Shown here: piece by piece, positions 1 through 7,334 of the stretch
Position numbering within the stretch: position 1 is the stretch's first letter
Layout: each line of letters opens with the position of its first letter
Origin: Bradyrhizobium sp. CCH5-F6
GTDB taxonomy: Bacteria > Pseudomonadota > Alphaproteobacteria > Rhizobiales > Xanthobacteraceae
Assembly: GCF_001556045.1 (NCBI RefSeq)
Contig: NZ_LSIC01000126.1
Location: 1-11,231, forward strand
Direction of reading: 5' to 3'
DNA: 11,231 nt
Made by a program: the position numbers and the translations under genes
The notes under the pieces: model-generated
The model's database searches: none
Told to the model about the DNA's origin: nothing
What the model saw: the letters and a program-made list of their open reading frames with translations, nothing else

Positions 1-13
1 CTGGTCGCCTTAT

Positions 14-20
14 CTTGACT
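14..20 (+). repeat. Left candidate attachment core CTTGACT
   Basis: CTTGACT is repeated in the same orientation at 11215-11221. Seven bases is a normal crossover-core length for tyrosine recombinases. Joining bases 1-20 to 11222-11231 gives a putative empty site with TTATCT, nine bases, then AGATAA, a perfect interrupted palindrome, which supports this as the join point. The excised circle would carry the core between ACAG and CTGT. The call is inferred from sequence symmetry alone. Confidence 0.5.
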
Positions 21-28
21 CTGTGATC

Positions 29-37
29 CTGTCTCAG
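29..37 (+). repeat. Left terminal inverted repeat CTGTCTCAG
   Basis: This 9-mer is an exact reverse complement of 11206-11214. It lies 8 bases inside the left core, whereas the right copy abuts its core. It is followed by TCAGGCA (40-46) and GCCGC (51-55), which recur in the same order near the right end. It is a probable recombinase arm-binding site. Confidence 0.5.
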
Positions 38-92
38 AATCAGGCATGGAGCCGCGTCACCGGTGTTGCGGTGAAGCTCTTCAGACGTCCGG

Positions 93-132
93 GTCAAGCG
101 TTCCCGCAGCGTAAGCGAGGACAACGCTTGAC
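93..132. repeat. Inverted repeat GTCAAGCGTT / AACGCTTGAC
   Basis: Two perfect 10-bp arms (93-102 and 123-132) are separated by 20 bp. The outer hexamer of each arm is GTCAAG or CTTGAC, sharing CTTGAC with the boundary core at 14-20. The spacing suggests paired protein-binding sites rather than an RNA hairpin. It is a candidate binding site for a recombinase or for the HTH protein GinD. Confidence 0.5.
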
Positions 133-158
133 GCGGCGGCGACTCCACAAACTTGTCA

Positions 159-186
159 AGGGGTGCAGGCAAAGTCCTGCACCCCT
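159..186. repeat. Strong hairpin AGGGGTGCAGG-caaagt-CCTGCACCCCT
   Basis: A perfect 11-bp stem (159-169 with 176-186) encloses a 6-nt loop. No T-run follows, so it is not a classical rho-independent terminator. It lies about 80 bases before the first recombinase gene and could be a recombination site, an operator, or a structure in the leader RNA. Confidence 0.55.
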
Positions 187-208
187 GCCACGCGGCGAGC
201 GGGAGAGC

Positions 209-226
209 GCGAGGGGAACCCCTCGC
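209..226. repeat. Near-perfect palindrome GCGAGGGG-aa-CCCCTCGC
   Basis: Eight-base arms flank two bases. As RNA it would need a larger loop, so a DNA-binding dyad is the likelier reading. It is the third inverted repeat in a row upstream of the recombination operon. Confidence 0.5.
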
Positions 227-263
227 AAGCTAAACAAAAAGAGTCGCGCCGAAGGCGCTCCGC

Positions 264-1700
264 TTGGGTGTGTGCGTGCAATTGTATTTTACGAACCTTG
301 ACGCGCTGTCGCGTCCGCTTCCGCTTTCCATTGATGGCCTTGCAGTGAGGATCGTGCCCGGCGCGCTCGACGTTGGCGAGCGCGCCGGGCTGATTGACGG
401 CATGCCGTTCATTCTAATGGATGACGGGAGCTACGATCTCCATCTCAATCGGTTCTTCCGCGCCTGCCCAGGTATGGGCGCGCGCTCGCCGAACACCTGG
501 CGCTCCTACGCGCGGGACATTCTGGTCTGGGCCCGCTTTCTTTGCGAGCGGCGCGGCGGGAAGACAGTCTGGCAGGCCGACCGTCATGACGTTCTGGCGT
601 TCCATCGGGCCCGGCGGCTATCGGCGGCTCCCTATCGCATCTCGGCGGCGAGCTGGAATCGGAGCGTTGCGGCGCTCGATAAGCTCTATCGGTGGGCCGT
701 CGAAGAAGGGATCATGACGTCCTCGCCCTTCAGCTACAGCGTGACCCTTCGCAGGACGGCGGGGACTCGCGCGTTGCTGGCTGTGACGGCGAACCGCTCG
801 CGCGAACGTGCCGCGCGGCGGCACGATATGCGTTTCGTCAATCTTGGCAGCTATCTGCTGTTTCGCGACGTGGGCTTGCGGGGAAGGCTGCCTGACGGTG
901 CCGAAGACCCGACCTGGCGTGGCCGCAATGGCGAGCGCAACGCGCTGTTCGCCGAACTCCTGGTCACGACCGGTCTGCGGTTGTCGGAGGGCGGCAGCCT
1001 GTTACTCGCCGATCTTCCGCGCAAGGCGGACTCCGGCATGCGCTCGCTCCCGTTTGACCTTCCCGGCGCGGTCGCCAAGGGCGGACGACCGCGCCGCATT
1101 CGCATTCCCCGCCGGGTTTTGAGGCTCATCAACGACTACATCGATCTTGAACGCGCGATCTCGGCAGCCCGGTCAGAACCGATCGTGTCCAATCCGCTTT
1201 GGTTGACGCCGGATGGCGAGAAGGTCGTCGACGCGATGGGCAAGCGGGTCCGCGTCGACCGGCTGACGCCGGGCGAGCGCGGCCGTGCGTTGACCGGCGC
1301 GCCCGGCAAGGCGCAGCATGCCCTCCTTTGGCTAACGGAAGACGGCGAGCCCGTCCCGTCAGCAACCTGGGAGGCGGCCTTCCGCCGCGCCTGCGCGCGC
1401 TGCCGCCGTTTCGGCATCGACGTTAACGTGACGCCACACACGCTGCGGCACACCTTCGCCGTCAACATGCTTTCCATGCTGATCCGTGAGCAAATCGGGG
1501 TGGTGTTCGATCCGCAGGATCGGCATGGCGCAGCCTACCGCCGGATTCTCGGGGATCCGCTGCAGAAGCTCCAGCACCTGTTAGGCCACGCCAGCGTGAC
1601 CAGCACCTACATCTATCTCGACAGTCTTGCCGAGGCGCAGGAACTGGTCGACGCGGCCGCTGATCGCTGGGCCGAAGATGCGGCCGGTGACGCGCAATGA
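264..1700 (+). CDS. ginA: GinA-like tyrosine recombinase
   Basis: This is a 478-aa site-specific recombinase expected to cut and join DNA at the element's ends through a phosphotyrosine intermediate. An N-terminal SAM-like core-binding region (about 75-150) precedes the catalytic domain (about 220-460). The full catalytic set is visible: Arg239 in TTGLRLSE, Lys272 in VAKGGRPRR, His392 and Arg395 in PHTLRHTF, His442 in LLGHASV and Tyr451 in TYIYLD. An insertion of about 80 residues lies between the Lys strand and HxxR, longer than in small phage integrases. The start is uncertain: TTG at 264 has GAAGG 8 nt upstream, while GTG at 270 or 276 is also possible. The stop overlaps the next start as ATGA. 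It is the only one of the three recombinases here with every canonical residue. The assignment to GinA is by position and family layout. Confidence 0.85.
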   Translation: MGVCVQLYFTNLDALSRPLPLSIDGLAVRIVPGALDVGERAGLIDGMPFILMDDGSYDLHLNRFFRACPGMGARSPNTWRSYARDILVWARFLCERRGGKTVWQADRHDVLAFHRARRLSAAPYRISAASWNRSVAALDKLYRWAVEEGIMTSSPFSYSVTLRRTAGTRALLAVTANRSRERAARRHDMRFVNLGSYLLFRDVGLRGRLPDGAEDPTWRGRNGERNALFAELLVTTGLRLSEGGSLLLADLPRKADSGMRSLPFDLPGAVAKGGRPRRIRIPRRVLRLINDYIDLERAISAARSEPIVSNPLWLTPDGEKVVDAMGKRVRVDRLTPGERGRALTGAPGKAQHALLWLTEDGEPVPSATWEAAFRRACARCRRFGIDVNVTPHTLRHTFAVNMLSMLIREQIGVVFDPQDRHGAAYRRILGDPLQKLQHLLGHASVTSTYIYLDSLAEAQELVDAAADRWAEDAAGDAQ

Positions 1701-3538
1701 CCGATCTGACAGCGGGGCCGGTGCGCCGGCCGGGACGCCGCGCATTGTTTCCTGAGGCGTTGCCTGATCCCGAGGGCGAAGCCGCCATCGCCATCGCATC
1801 GCTCCGATTCACCGTCACCCTCGCGGATCGCAGTATTACGATCGATCTGACCGCGCTGTCTGGCCGCAAGGTGTTGGCCCAACCGCTTGCGGGCGCGCTC
1901 TGGCGCGCTTGTCAGGTCGGCGGCCCGGCCGGCTCGGTTTCGACCGCGGCAGCTTATGCCAACGCACTCAAGTTCTTCTGGCGCTATCTCGATTCCACAA
2001 AGCCCCGCGTCACTCGTATCTCAGATGTAAGCGCAGCTTGCTTCGACGGATTCGATGCATGGATGGACGAGAGTGGTCTGCATCCCAATCATCGGCTTCA
2101 CCGCATGAGCAAGGTGCTCAATCTGTTCCGGCTCGCCGAGGCCGCCGAGCCGGGTTGTCTGCCGCCCGATGCCTCGCGGCGGCTGATGTACACGAGCGAC
2201 CGACCAGGCGTCCGTGCCCTGCCACGTGATGCTTATGGCGATCCCATCGCCACAGCATTGCGGAATGCTGCTCGCGCCGATCTCACCACACTGATGGGTC
2301 GCTTTGCCGAGACGGATCGCATTTCGACGCTCAAGGATGCCGATCGGACCAACGCTTTGCAGGTTGCGCACGAACGCGCGATGGTTGTAGTCGACGCCGA
2401 AGGCGTCATTGGCCACCGGCATCCTATCTTCAAGCAGCTCTACACGCTTCGCCGCGAGAGTGGCTTGCCGAACGATCGCTTGGTCTACGATCTGCATGGC
2501 CGCAGGTATCTGCTCGCCGCCGATCTCGTGCCGCTGATGATTCTGCTGTCGCTCGATACCGGGCTGGAGATCGAAGCGATCAAGGAGTTGCGGGCGGATT
2601 GCCTGAAGAACCCTGCAGGCGGCTATGTCGAGATCGAGTATTGTAAGCGGCGGGCGCGCGGCGCCGAGTGGAAGCGGTTGCGCGTGCGTGATGGCGCTTC
2701 ATCGACACCGGGCGGCCTGATCCGTAAGGTGCTGCAATGGACCGCTCCGGCGCGAGGCCGGCTTGCCGCCGTCACGCTCTGGGCTCACTTCGCCTGGGGG
2801 CGGTTGACCCCGCGTGTCCTCGCCACGAGGGAACTTGTCGCTTCATGGACCGAGCGACATGGTATTTGCGATGAAGAGGGGAAGCCTCTCCGGCTCAACC
2901 TGACACGCCTGCGCAAGACGCATAAAGCAGCATGGTATCGGCAAACCGGCGGTCAACTCGACCGCTTTGCGGTCGGCCACAGCGTGGCCGTTGCGGCCAA
3001 TCACTACGCCGATATCCCCGCGCTTCGCCATATCCACGAAGCCACCATCGCCGACGCCATGGGGGACGCGCTCGATGCGGCTCTGCATCCGTACGTCCTG
3101 TCATCCGAGCAGGAGGCAGCCATTCGAGCCGATCCGGACAAGGCTGTCGGTTTGCCGGTTTCCGGCGGCGCGTCTGTCAACGCTCTGCTCAGCGGCGAGC
3201 AGGATGTCTGGCTCGCCAGTTGCGGTGGTTTCTACAAGGGCCCGTTTGGCGCCGAAGGGGACGCTTGTCCGTCACCATTCTGGGGGTGCCTCGAATGCAG
3301 CAATGCAGTGATCACCGCACGCAAGCTGCCAGCGCTTCTGTCGTTTCTCGGCTTCATCCGGGCGCAACGACAGTCGCTCAGTGAAGCCGACTGGATCGCC
3401 AAGTTCGGCCGCGTTCATGGGCGGATCGCCGATCAGATTTTGCCGCGGTTCAGTGCGGCCGAGATCGAACAGGCCGGCCAGCTCGCGGCATCGGACCCGA
3501 CGCTCACTTACCTGCCACCGGAAGCTGGAGCACCATGA
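1697..3538 (+). CDS. ginB: GinB-like divergent tyrosine recombinase with Cys cluster
   Basis: This 613-aa protein is related to the tyrosine recombinases and is the counterpart of the long TnpB of Tn554-type systems. The fold signature is recognisable: LLSLDTGLEIEAIKEL matches box I, LTRLRKTH matches box II, and VGHSVAVAANHYAD carries His428 and Tyr437 at the normal 9-residue spacing. Two core residues are changed: Glu291 replaces the box-I Arg, and Thr403 replaces the His of HxxR (Arg406 is kept). A C-terminal cluster, Cys509, Cys524, Cys531 and Cys534 (GCLEC), looks like a zinc ribbon. Loss of the first Arg should weaken independent catalysis, so a role inside a multi-recombinase complex is more likely. 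The gene overlaps its neighbours by ATGA at both ends, implying coupled translation. Confidence 0.8.
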   Translation: MTDLTAGPVRRPGRRALFPEALPDPEGEAAIAIASLRFTVTLADRSITIDLTALSGRKVLAQPLAGALWRACQVGGPAGSVSTAAAYANALKFFWRYLDSTKPRVTRISDVSAACFDGFDAWMDESGLHPNHRLHRMSKVLNLFRLAEAAEPGCLPPDASRRLMYTSDRPGVRALPRDAYGDPIATALRNAARADLTTLMGRFAETDRISTLKDADRTNALQVAHERAMVVVDAEGVIGHRHPIFKQLYTLRRESGLPNDRLVYDLHGRRYLLAADLVPLMILLSLDTGLEIEAIKELRADCLKNPAGGYVEIEYCKRRARGAEWKRLRVRDGASSTPGGLIRKVLQWTAPARGRLAAVTLWAHFAWGRLTPRVLATRELVASWTERHGICDEEGKPLRLNLTRLRKTHKAAWYRQTGGQLDRFAVGHSVAVAANHYADIPALRHIHEATIADAMGDALDAALHPYVLSSEQEAAIRADPDKAVGLPVSGGASVNALLSGEQDVWLASCGGFYKGPFGAEGDACPSPFWGCLECSNAVITARKLPALLSFLGFIRAQRQSLSEADWIAKFGRVHGRIADQILPRFSAAEIEQAGQLAASDPTLTYLPPEAGAP

Positions 3539-5703
3539 TGCCCTCCGCTAACAACGCTTCGCTGGAGCCCACATCGCTTCCATCGGCCGTCTATGGCGAC
3601 GACGAGCCCGTGCTTGCCGGCATTCCGGTCAGGGAGGATGCCGACCGAGCGCAATTCCCGCGCTTTGGCGATGACCACTGGGATTTGGGAGCTGCCATCT
3701 TCCGGGTGAACGCCCGCTACAGCAATTACCGGCTCAATTTCGCCCGTATCATCGATCCTGTGACCCGGCGGCTCGCCAAGGAGTATGTGCTCACGCGCCT
3801 GCGCATCCATGTGCCAGGATACCGGGCGCCGTGTGGTGTCGCTTGGGCGATCCGGCTGCTGCGCTACATCCAGCATTTTGCGGCGTTCCTCACCGCGCAC
3901 GTTGGCGCCGTCGATCTGCGCCGGATCGACCAGCCCGTCCTTGACGCCTATCTGGTACACGCCCGCGATGGTGGCCGGCGAACGCCACACGAGACAGTGA
4001 AGTACGTCGAGGTCCCCATCGACCTGCATCATCTGTCGCCATGGCTGTCGGAAGGCGGCATTGGCTTTCTGCCGTGGCGTGGGCGTGCGGCTCACCATGT
4101 TGCCAAGCGGCCGCCGGCACCGGCCGAGAATGCTACGCCGCGCATTCCCGAACCAATCATCGGCGCCATGCTGCACTGGTCGCTCAAATACGTCGAGGTC
4201 TTTGCGCCGGATATCCTCGCAGCGCGAGCGGAGCTTGATGCCCTCGAAGCTCGTTGCGAGCAACTGATGGCGCAGGACGCCCGGGCCGGACAAGCGCTTG
4301 CCGAGACTTACCGCGCCCGCCTGATCAAATGGCTCGAGGCGCGCCGGATGGCCGGCAGACGCGTGCCGATCTGGGAGCGCGCACCCAATGTCGCCCGCCG
4401 CATCGACCCACAAACCGGCGCAGAGACACCTCCTTACAATCTTCACCTGATGCGCCTGCACGTCGGCGCTCCCGAGAGCGGCCGTATCAGCCAGTCCGAA
4501 CCGACGGCACAGATGATTGATCAGGCAGCGGCCGAGCTCGGGACTGAGGTCGGCGGTCTCGATACGCCGATCTCCGTCGACCCGGACACCGGCCTGCCGT
4601 GGCGCGAACGCTTCGACGGCCTGAGCCTTGCCCGTGAGGAACGCATGCTGCAGGGCGCCTGTTACGTTATCTGCGCCTATCTCACCGGCATGCGCGACAG
4701 TGAGGTGCAGGCCATGCAGCCAGGCTGCGTGTCGACGGAGCGCAGCGCCGACGGCTTGATCGAACGCTACCGGGTGCGCAGCACCGTCTACAAGCGGCAG
4801 GGTGCGCGCGGCGTGACGGCCGACTGGATCACGATCGAACCCGTCGCCCGCGCCGTTGCAGTGATGGAGATCCTCTCGGCTCGCAATCGTCGTGAGAAGG
4901 GGCTATCGTCCCTATGGGTGGCGCTGAAGGACTGGCCCTGGAGCGCGGATCATCTCGGCATTGGTGCGACGCCGACGCTTAATCTTCTCCGCGAAGGTCT
5001 CGATGCGCGTTCTGGCAACGAACCGGTCATTCCTCGGATCGCGGATGAGCCCTGGAAGTTCACGACCCGGCAGCTTCGCCGCACGATCGCATGGTACATC
5101 GCCAACCGGCCGTTCGGCACGATCGCAGGCAAGATTCAATACAAGCATGCTTCCGTCGCCATGTTCGAAGGCTATGCGGGCTCGGCCCATGGCGATTTTC
5201 GCTTGGCGGTCGAGCGTGAACGCGCGCTCGGTCAGCTCGACGACATCGTTGCTCATTACGAAGCGTTTCTTCATCATGACGGTCCGGCGGGACCCGGTGC
5301 CACGCGATTGCGACGCGAGTTCGCGCGTGTGCAGGATGAGCTTGGCGATCTGCCCGGCCGGATCGTGGACCGCAAGCGGTTGCGCACGATGCTCGCCCAT
5401 CTCGGTCGAACCTTGCACGTCGGCTTTCTCAACGATTGCCTGTTCGAAGCCGCGACCGCGCTCTGCCTAGCAGCCTCGCCGGATCCTGAACGGACTGCAC
5501 CAGCCCTGTCGCGATGCAGCCCAGACCGTTGCCCCAACGCTTGCCTGACCGCGCGCCACCTCCAACCATGGCGGGCCTCGATCGCCGAGGGCGAAGCTTT
5601 GCTCAGCAACGGTCGCCTGACGCTGCTGCAACGCGCAGCCATTACGCAGGACAACGAGCGCAAGCGCCGGCTGATTGCACCCCTTATCGATGGTGGTACA
5701 TGA
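3535..5703 (+). CDS. ginC: GinC-like large tyrosine recombinase
   Basis: At 722 aa this is the largest of the three recombinases. The catalytic domain (about 365-560) shows Arg387 in YLTGMRDSE, Lys420 in VYKRQG, Arg515 in TTRQLRRT, His538 in IQYKHAS and Tyr547 in FEGYAG, nine residues after His538. The His of HxxR is replaced by Arg512, giving RxxR. About 360 residues precede the catalytic domain, with a charged helical stretch around 225-275. The C-terminal part holds Cys661, Cys666 and Cys670 (CSPDRCPNAC), a possible metal site. The start ATG at 3535 overlaps the previous stop (ATGATG; a second ATG follows at once), with a GGAG-like site upstream. The end overlaps the next gene by ATGA. It probably retains strand-exchange activity, but this is inferred from motifs only. 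Confidence 0.8.
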   Translation: MMPSANNASLEPTSLPSAVYGDDEPVLAGIPVREDADRAQFPRFGDDHWDLGAAIFRVNARYSNYRLNFARIIDPVTRRLAKEYVLTRLRIHVPGYRAPCGVAWAIRLLRYIQHFAAFLTAHVGAVDLRRIDQPVLDAYLVHARDGGRRTPHETVKYVEVPIDLHHLSPWLSEGGIGFLPWRGRAAHHVAKRPPAPAENATPRIPEPIIGAMLHWSLKYVEVFAPDILAARAELDALEARCEQLMAQDARAGQALAETYRARLIKWLEARRMAGRRVPIWERAPNVARRIDPQTGAETPPYNLHLMRLHVGAPESGRISQSEPTAQMIDQAAAELGTEVGGLDTPISVDPDTGLPWRERFDGLSLAREERMLQGACYVICAYLTGMRDSEVQAMQPGCVSTERSADGLIERYRVRSTVYKRQGARGVTADWITIEPVARAVAVMEILSARNRREKGLSSLWVALKDWPWSADHLGIGATPTLNLLREGLDARSGNEPVIPRIADEPWKFTTRQLRRTIAWYIANRPFGTIAGKIQYKHASVAMFEGYAGSAHGDFRLAVERERALGQLDDIVAHYEAFLHHDGPAGPGATRLRREFARVQDELGDLPGRIVDRKRLRTMLAHLGRTLHVGFLNDCLFEAATALCLAASPDPERTAPALSRCSPDRCPNACLTARHLQPWRASIAEGEALLSNGRLTLLQRAAITQDNERKRRLIAPLIDGGT

Positions 5704-6143
5704 CCACGCGAACGGGTCCGAAGAGCGAGGCGGCATTGAGGGCGGCAATGGCACGACTGCTCGACGGTCGGCCCGAGCGCACCGACGGCCCGCTCACCGT
5801 CTCCAATCTGGCGCGCGAGGCCGGCGTCAGCCGGGCAACGGCGAACCGCGCGGTCGATCTTCTCGCCGAGTTTCGTGCTGCCGAAGCCCGCCACCGGCGA
5901 TCATCTCCTCAAGCACTAAAGGATCGCGTCCGCTCCCTTGAAGCCGAGCTCCGGGCCGTGCGCGGTGCCGAGATGGCCGAACTGCGCGCGCTGACCCGCA
6001 CGCTCGCGCAGCACATCCAGGTGCTGACGTTGCAAGTTGCCGAGCGTGATGAGGTGATTGCCGGCTTGCAGGATGAGCTGGCGCGATCGAATGAGGCTAA
6101 GGTCGTTCCGCTGCGGCGCTCGCCGCGAGACGGCGCTGGCTGA
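5700..6143 (+). CDS. ginD: GinD/TnpC-like HTH and coiled-coil accessory protein
   Basis: This 147-aa protein is the last gene of the recombination operon. Residues about 31-56 (TVSNLAREAGVSRATANRAV) form a clear helix-turn-helix. Residues about 70-131 are a heptad-rich coiled coil (LKDRVRSLEAELRAV and AERDEVIAGLQDELAR). A basic tail follows (VVPLRRSPR). The size and HTH-then-coil plan match the small fourth GInt protein, and TnpC of Tn554 (about 125 aa) in general plan. It could be a DNA-binding accessory or directionality factor, or an operon regulator. The start at 5700 is chosen because its ATG overlaps the ginC stop (ATGA), as at the other junctions. A longer reading frame from 5514 runs inside ginC and was rejected. 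Confidence 0.75.
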   Translation: MTTRTGPKSEAALRAAMARLLDGRPERTDGPLTVSNLAREAGVSRATANRAVDLLAEFRAAEARHRRSSPQALKDRVRSLEAELRAVRGAEMAELRALTRTLAQHIQVLTLQVAERDEVIAGLQDELARSNEAKVVPLRRSPRDGAG

Positions 6144-6251
6144 GAGCCACGCAATATCCTCACCGCCGGCAGGTCCTGCGGCCATCGGTCATGGCCGACG
6201 TCTCCTGTGCTCGCCCGTCGAGGCAGGGGCTCGGTTGTGGCAGACGCTGCC

Positions 6252-6303
6252 GGCCCGTCAACCCTGTTCCGCACCAGCAACCGTGAACAGGGTGTGACGG
6301 CCC
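6252..6303. repeat. Long interrupted inverted repeat in the ardC leader
   Basis: The arm at 6255-6269 (CCGTCAACCCTGTTC) pairs with 6285-6300, apart from one bulged base. The core CCCTGTTC/GAACAGGG is perfect, and the loop is 15 nt. Two further G-C pairs extend it outward past a mismatch. It could be a repressor operator or a stable RNA hairpin controlling ardC; no T-run follows. Confidence 0.55.
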
Positions 6304-6329
6304 GGCTCGCCGCGTCTGCCCCTGCCGCT

Positions 6330-6351
6330 TCGCCCTCGACGGAGAGGGCGA
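6330..6351 (+). promoter_or_regulatory. Hairpin directly upstream of the ardC ribosome-binding site
   Basis: A perfect 8-bp stem (TCGCCCTC at 6330-6337, GAGGGCGA at 6344-6351) with a 6-nt loop ends 5 bases before AGGAG (6356-6360), which sits 6 bases before the ardC ATG. In RNA it would stand beside the ribosome site and could modulate initiation. The functional role is inferred. Confidence 0.4.
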
Positions 6352-6366
6352 GCATAGGAGCCACCC

Positions 6367-7299
6367 ATGACCACCGATACCAACAGCCAGGCCCAGACCG
6401 GCAACGACATCTACGAGCGCGTCACCAACCAGATCATCGCCGCCATCGAGGTCGGCGCCGGCGAGTACCGGATGCCCTGGCATCACGACGGATCGGCCAT
6501 CACCACGCCCGTCAACATCGCCTCGCGCAAGGCCTATCGCGGCGTCAACATCCTCTCGCTCTGGGCTGCGGCGCAGGCGTCCGGTTATGCCGCCGGCATC
6601 TGGGGCACTTATCGCCAATGGCAGGAGCTCGGCGCCCAAGTCCGCAAGGGCGAGCGCGGCCATCTGATCGTATTCTGGAAGATCAGCGATCGCAACGGCG
6701 AGGCGGAGCGTCAGGACGGCGACGCAGATCAGGACGCGGCCGCCCGACGTCTATTCGCCCGCGGCTACACCGTCTTCAACTGCGCCCAGGTCGACGGCTA
6801 CACGCCGCCCGAGATGCCCGTGCTTCCCGAGGTCGAGCGCATCGCGCACGCCGAACGCTTCTGCGCGGCGCTGGGCATCGACATTCGCCACGGCGGATCG
6901 CAGGCCTGCTACATCCCATCGAAGGACTGCGTGCAGATGCCCGAGTTCGCTTGCTTCCGAGACGCTGTTGCCTACTACGCGGTGCTGCTCCACGAATGCG
7001 GTCACGCTTCCGGCGCCAAGCATCGCCTCGACCGCGATCTGTCCGGACGGTTCGGCTCGGCCGCCTACGCCATGGAAGAATGCACGGTCGAGCTTCTCAG
7101 CGCCATGATTTGCGCCGACCTCAACCTCAGTGTTGAGCCACGACCCGACCACGCCCGCTACATCGCCTCCTGGCTCGAAGTGCTGCGCTCCGACAAGCGC
7201 GCCATCTTCACGGCTGCGAGCAAGGCACAAGAGATCGCCGACTGGATGAACGCCCGGCAAGCCAATGCTCATCGGCACGAAGTCAGGGGCGCCGCGTAG
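6367..7299 (+). CDS. ardC: ArdC-type antirestriction protein (ssDNA-binding plus metallopeptidase)
   Basis: This 310-aa protein has two domains. The N-terminal ArdC-like ssDNA-binding domain (about 12-145) shows the family pattern: YERVTNQIIAAIEVG, PWH, RKAYRGVNILSLW, GTYRQWQELGAQVRKGERG and FNCAQVDGY. The C-terminal zincin-like metallopeptidase domain (about 155-300) carries HECGH at 209-213, followed by YAMEECTVEL (237-242) as a likely source of the third zinc ligand. ArdC of plasmid pSa binds ssDNA and protects incoming DNA from type I restriction, so the inferred role is to help the element establish in a new host. The start is ATG at 6367 with AGGAG 6 nt upstream. It is transcribed away from the gin operon and converges on merR. 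The stop lies inside a strong hairpin. It is full length and looks intact. Confidence 0.9.
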   Translation: MTTDTNSQAQTGNDIYERVTNQIIAAIEVGAGEYRMPWHHDGSAITTPVNIASRKAYRGVNILSLWAAAQASGYAAGIWGTYRQWQELGAQVRKGERGHLIVFWKISDRNGEAERQDGDADQDAAARRLFARGYTVFNCAQVDGYTPPEMPVLPEVERIAHAERFCAALGIDIRHGGSQACYIPSKDCVQMPEFACFRDAVAYYAVLLHECGHASGAKHRLDRDLSGRFGSAAYAMEECTVELLSAMICADLNLSVEPRPDHARYIASWLEVLRSDKRAIFTAASKAQEIADWMNARQANAHRHEVRGAA

Positions 7300-7306
7300 G
7301 CGCCCC
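7286..7306. terminator. GC-rich hairpin across the ardC stop codon
   Basis: GGGGCGCC (7286-7293) and GGCGCCCC (7299-7306) form a perfect 8-bp stem with a 5-nt loop, overlapping the ardC stop TAG at 7297-7299. There is no strong T-run, so it is a weak candidate for a terminator between the convergent ardC and merR genes. Confidence 0.4.
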
Positions 7307-7334
7307 CTCAGTGGGCCGTTTCACGGGCTCCACC

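Larger units (their letters stand above)
38..263 (+). other. Non-coding left end and structured leader of the recombination operon
   Basis: No convincing gene lies here; a 92-codon reading frame from 23 shows no recognisable domain and overlaps the start of the first recombinase. The stretch carries a dense run of inverted repeats (93-132, 159-186, 209-226 and a small GCGCC-gaa-GGCGC at 246-258) and several CTTGAC or GTCAAG hexamers (93-98, 127-132, plus CTTGTCAAG at 152-160). It probably combines recombinase arm sites with the promoter and 5' leader of the downstream operon. I could not identify a convincing -35/-10 pair. Confidence 0.5.
6144..6366 (+). other. Structured intergenic leader of ardC
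   Basis: This 223-bp gap has no credible gene and holds several inverted repeats: CGGCCAT-cggtc-ATGGCCG (6179-6197), a long imperfect repeat (6252-6303), and TCGCCCTC-gacgga-GAGGGCGA (6330-6351) just before the AGGAG ribosome site at 6356-6360. It probably carries the ardC promoter and its control sites, and perhaps the end of the gin transcript. No clear -35/-10 pair was found. Confidence 0.5.

Noticed and set aside
15..43. Promoter from TTGACT at 15-20 for the gin operon
   Set aside because: At 17 bp spacing the -10 would be AATCAG, a poor match; TTGACT is better explained as part of the repeated core.
3508..4461. 317-codon open frame on the minus strand inside ginC
   Set aside because: It has no recognisable domain and lies antiparallel to a well-supported recombinase; long shadow frames are expected in GC-rich DNA.
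264..5703. Classification as a RIT (recombinase-in-trio) element
   Set aside because: RIT elements have three smaller recombinases and no fourth HTH gene; the 478/613/722-aa sizes plus the small HTH protein fit GInt better.
6207..7136. 309-codon plus-strand frame overlapping ardC
   Set aside because: It is extremely arginine-rich and low in complexity, a typical out-of-frame shadow of ardC.
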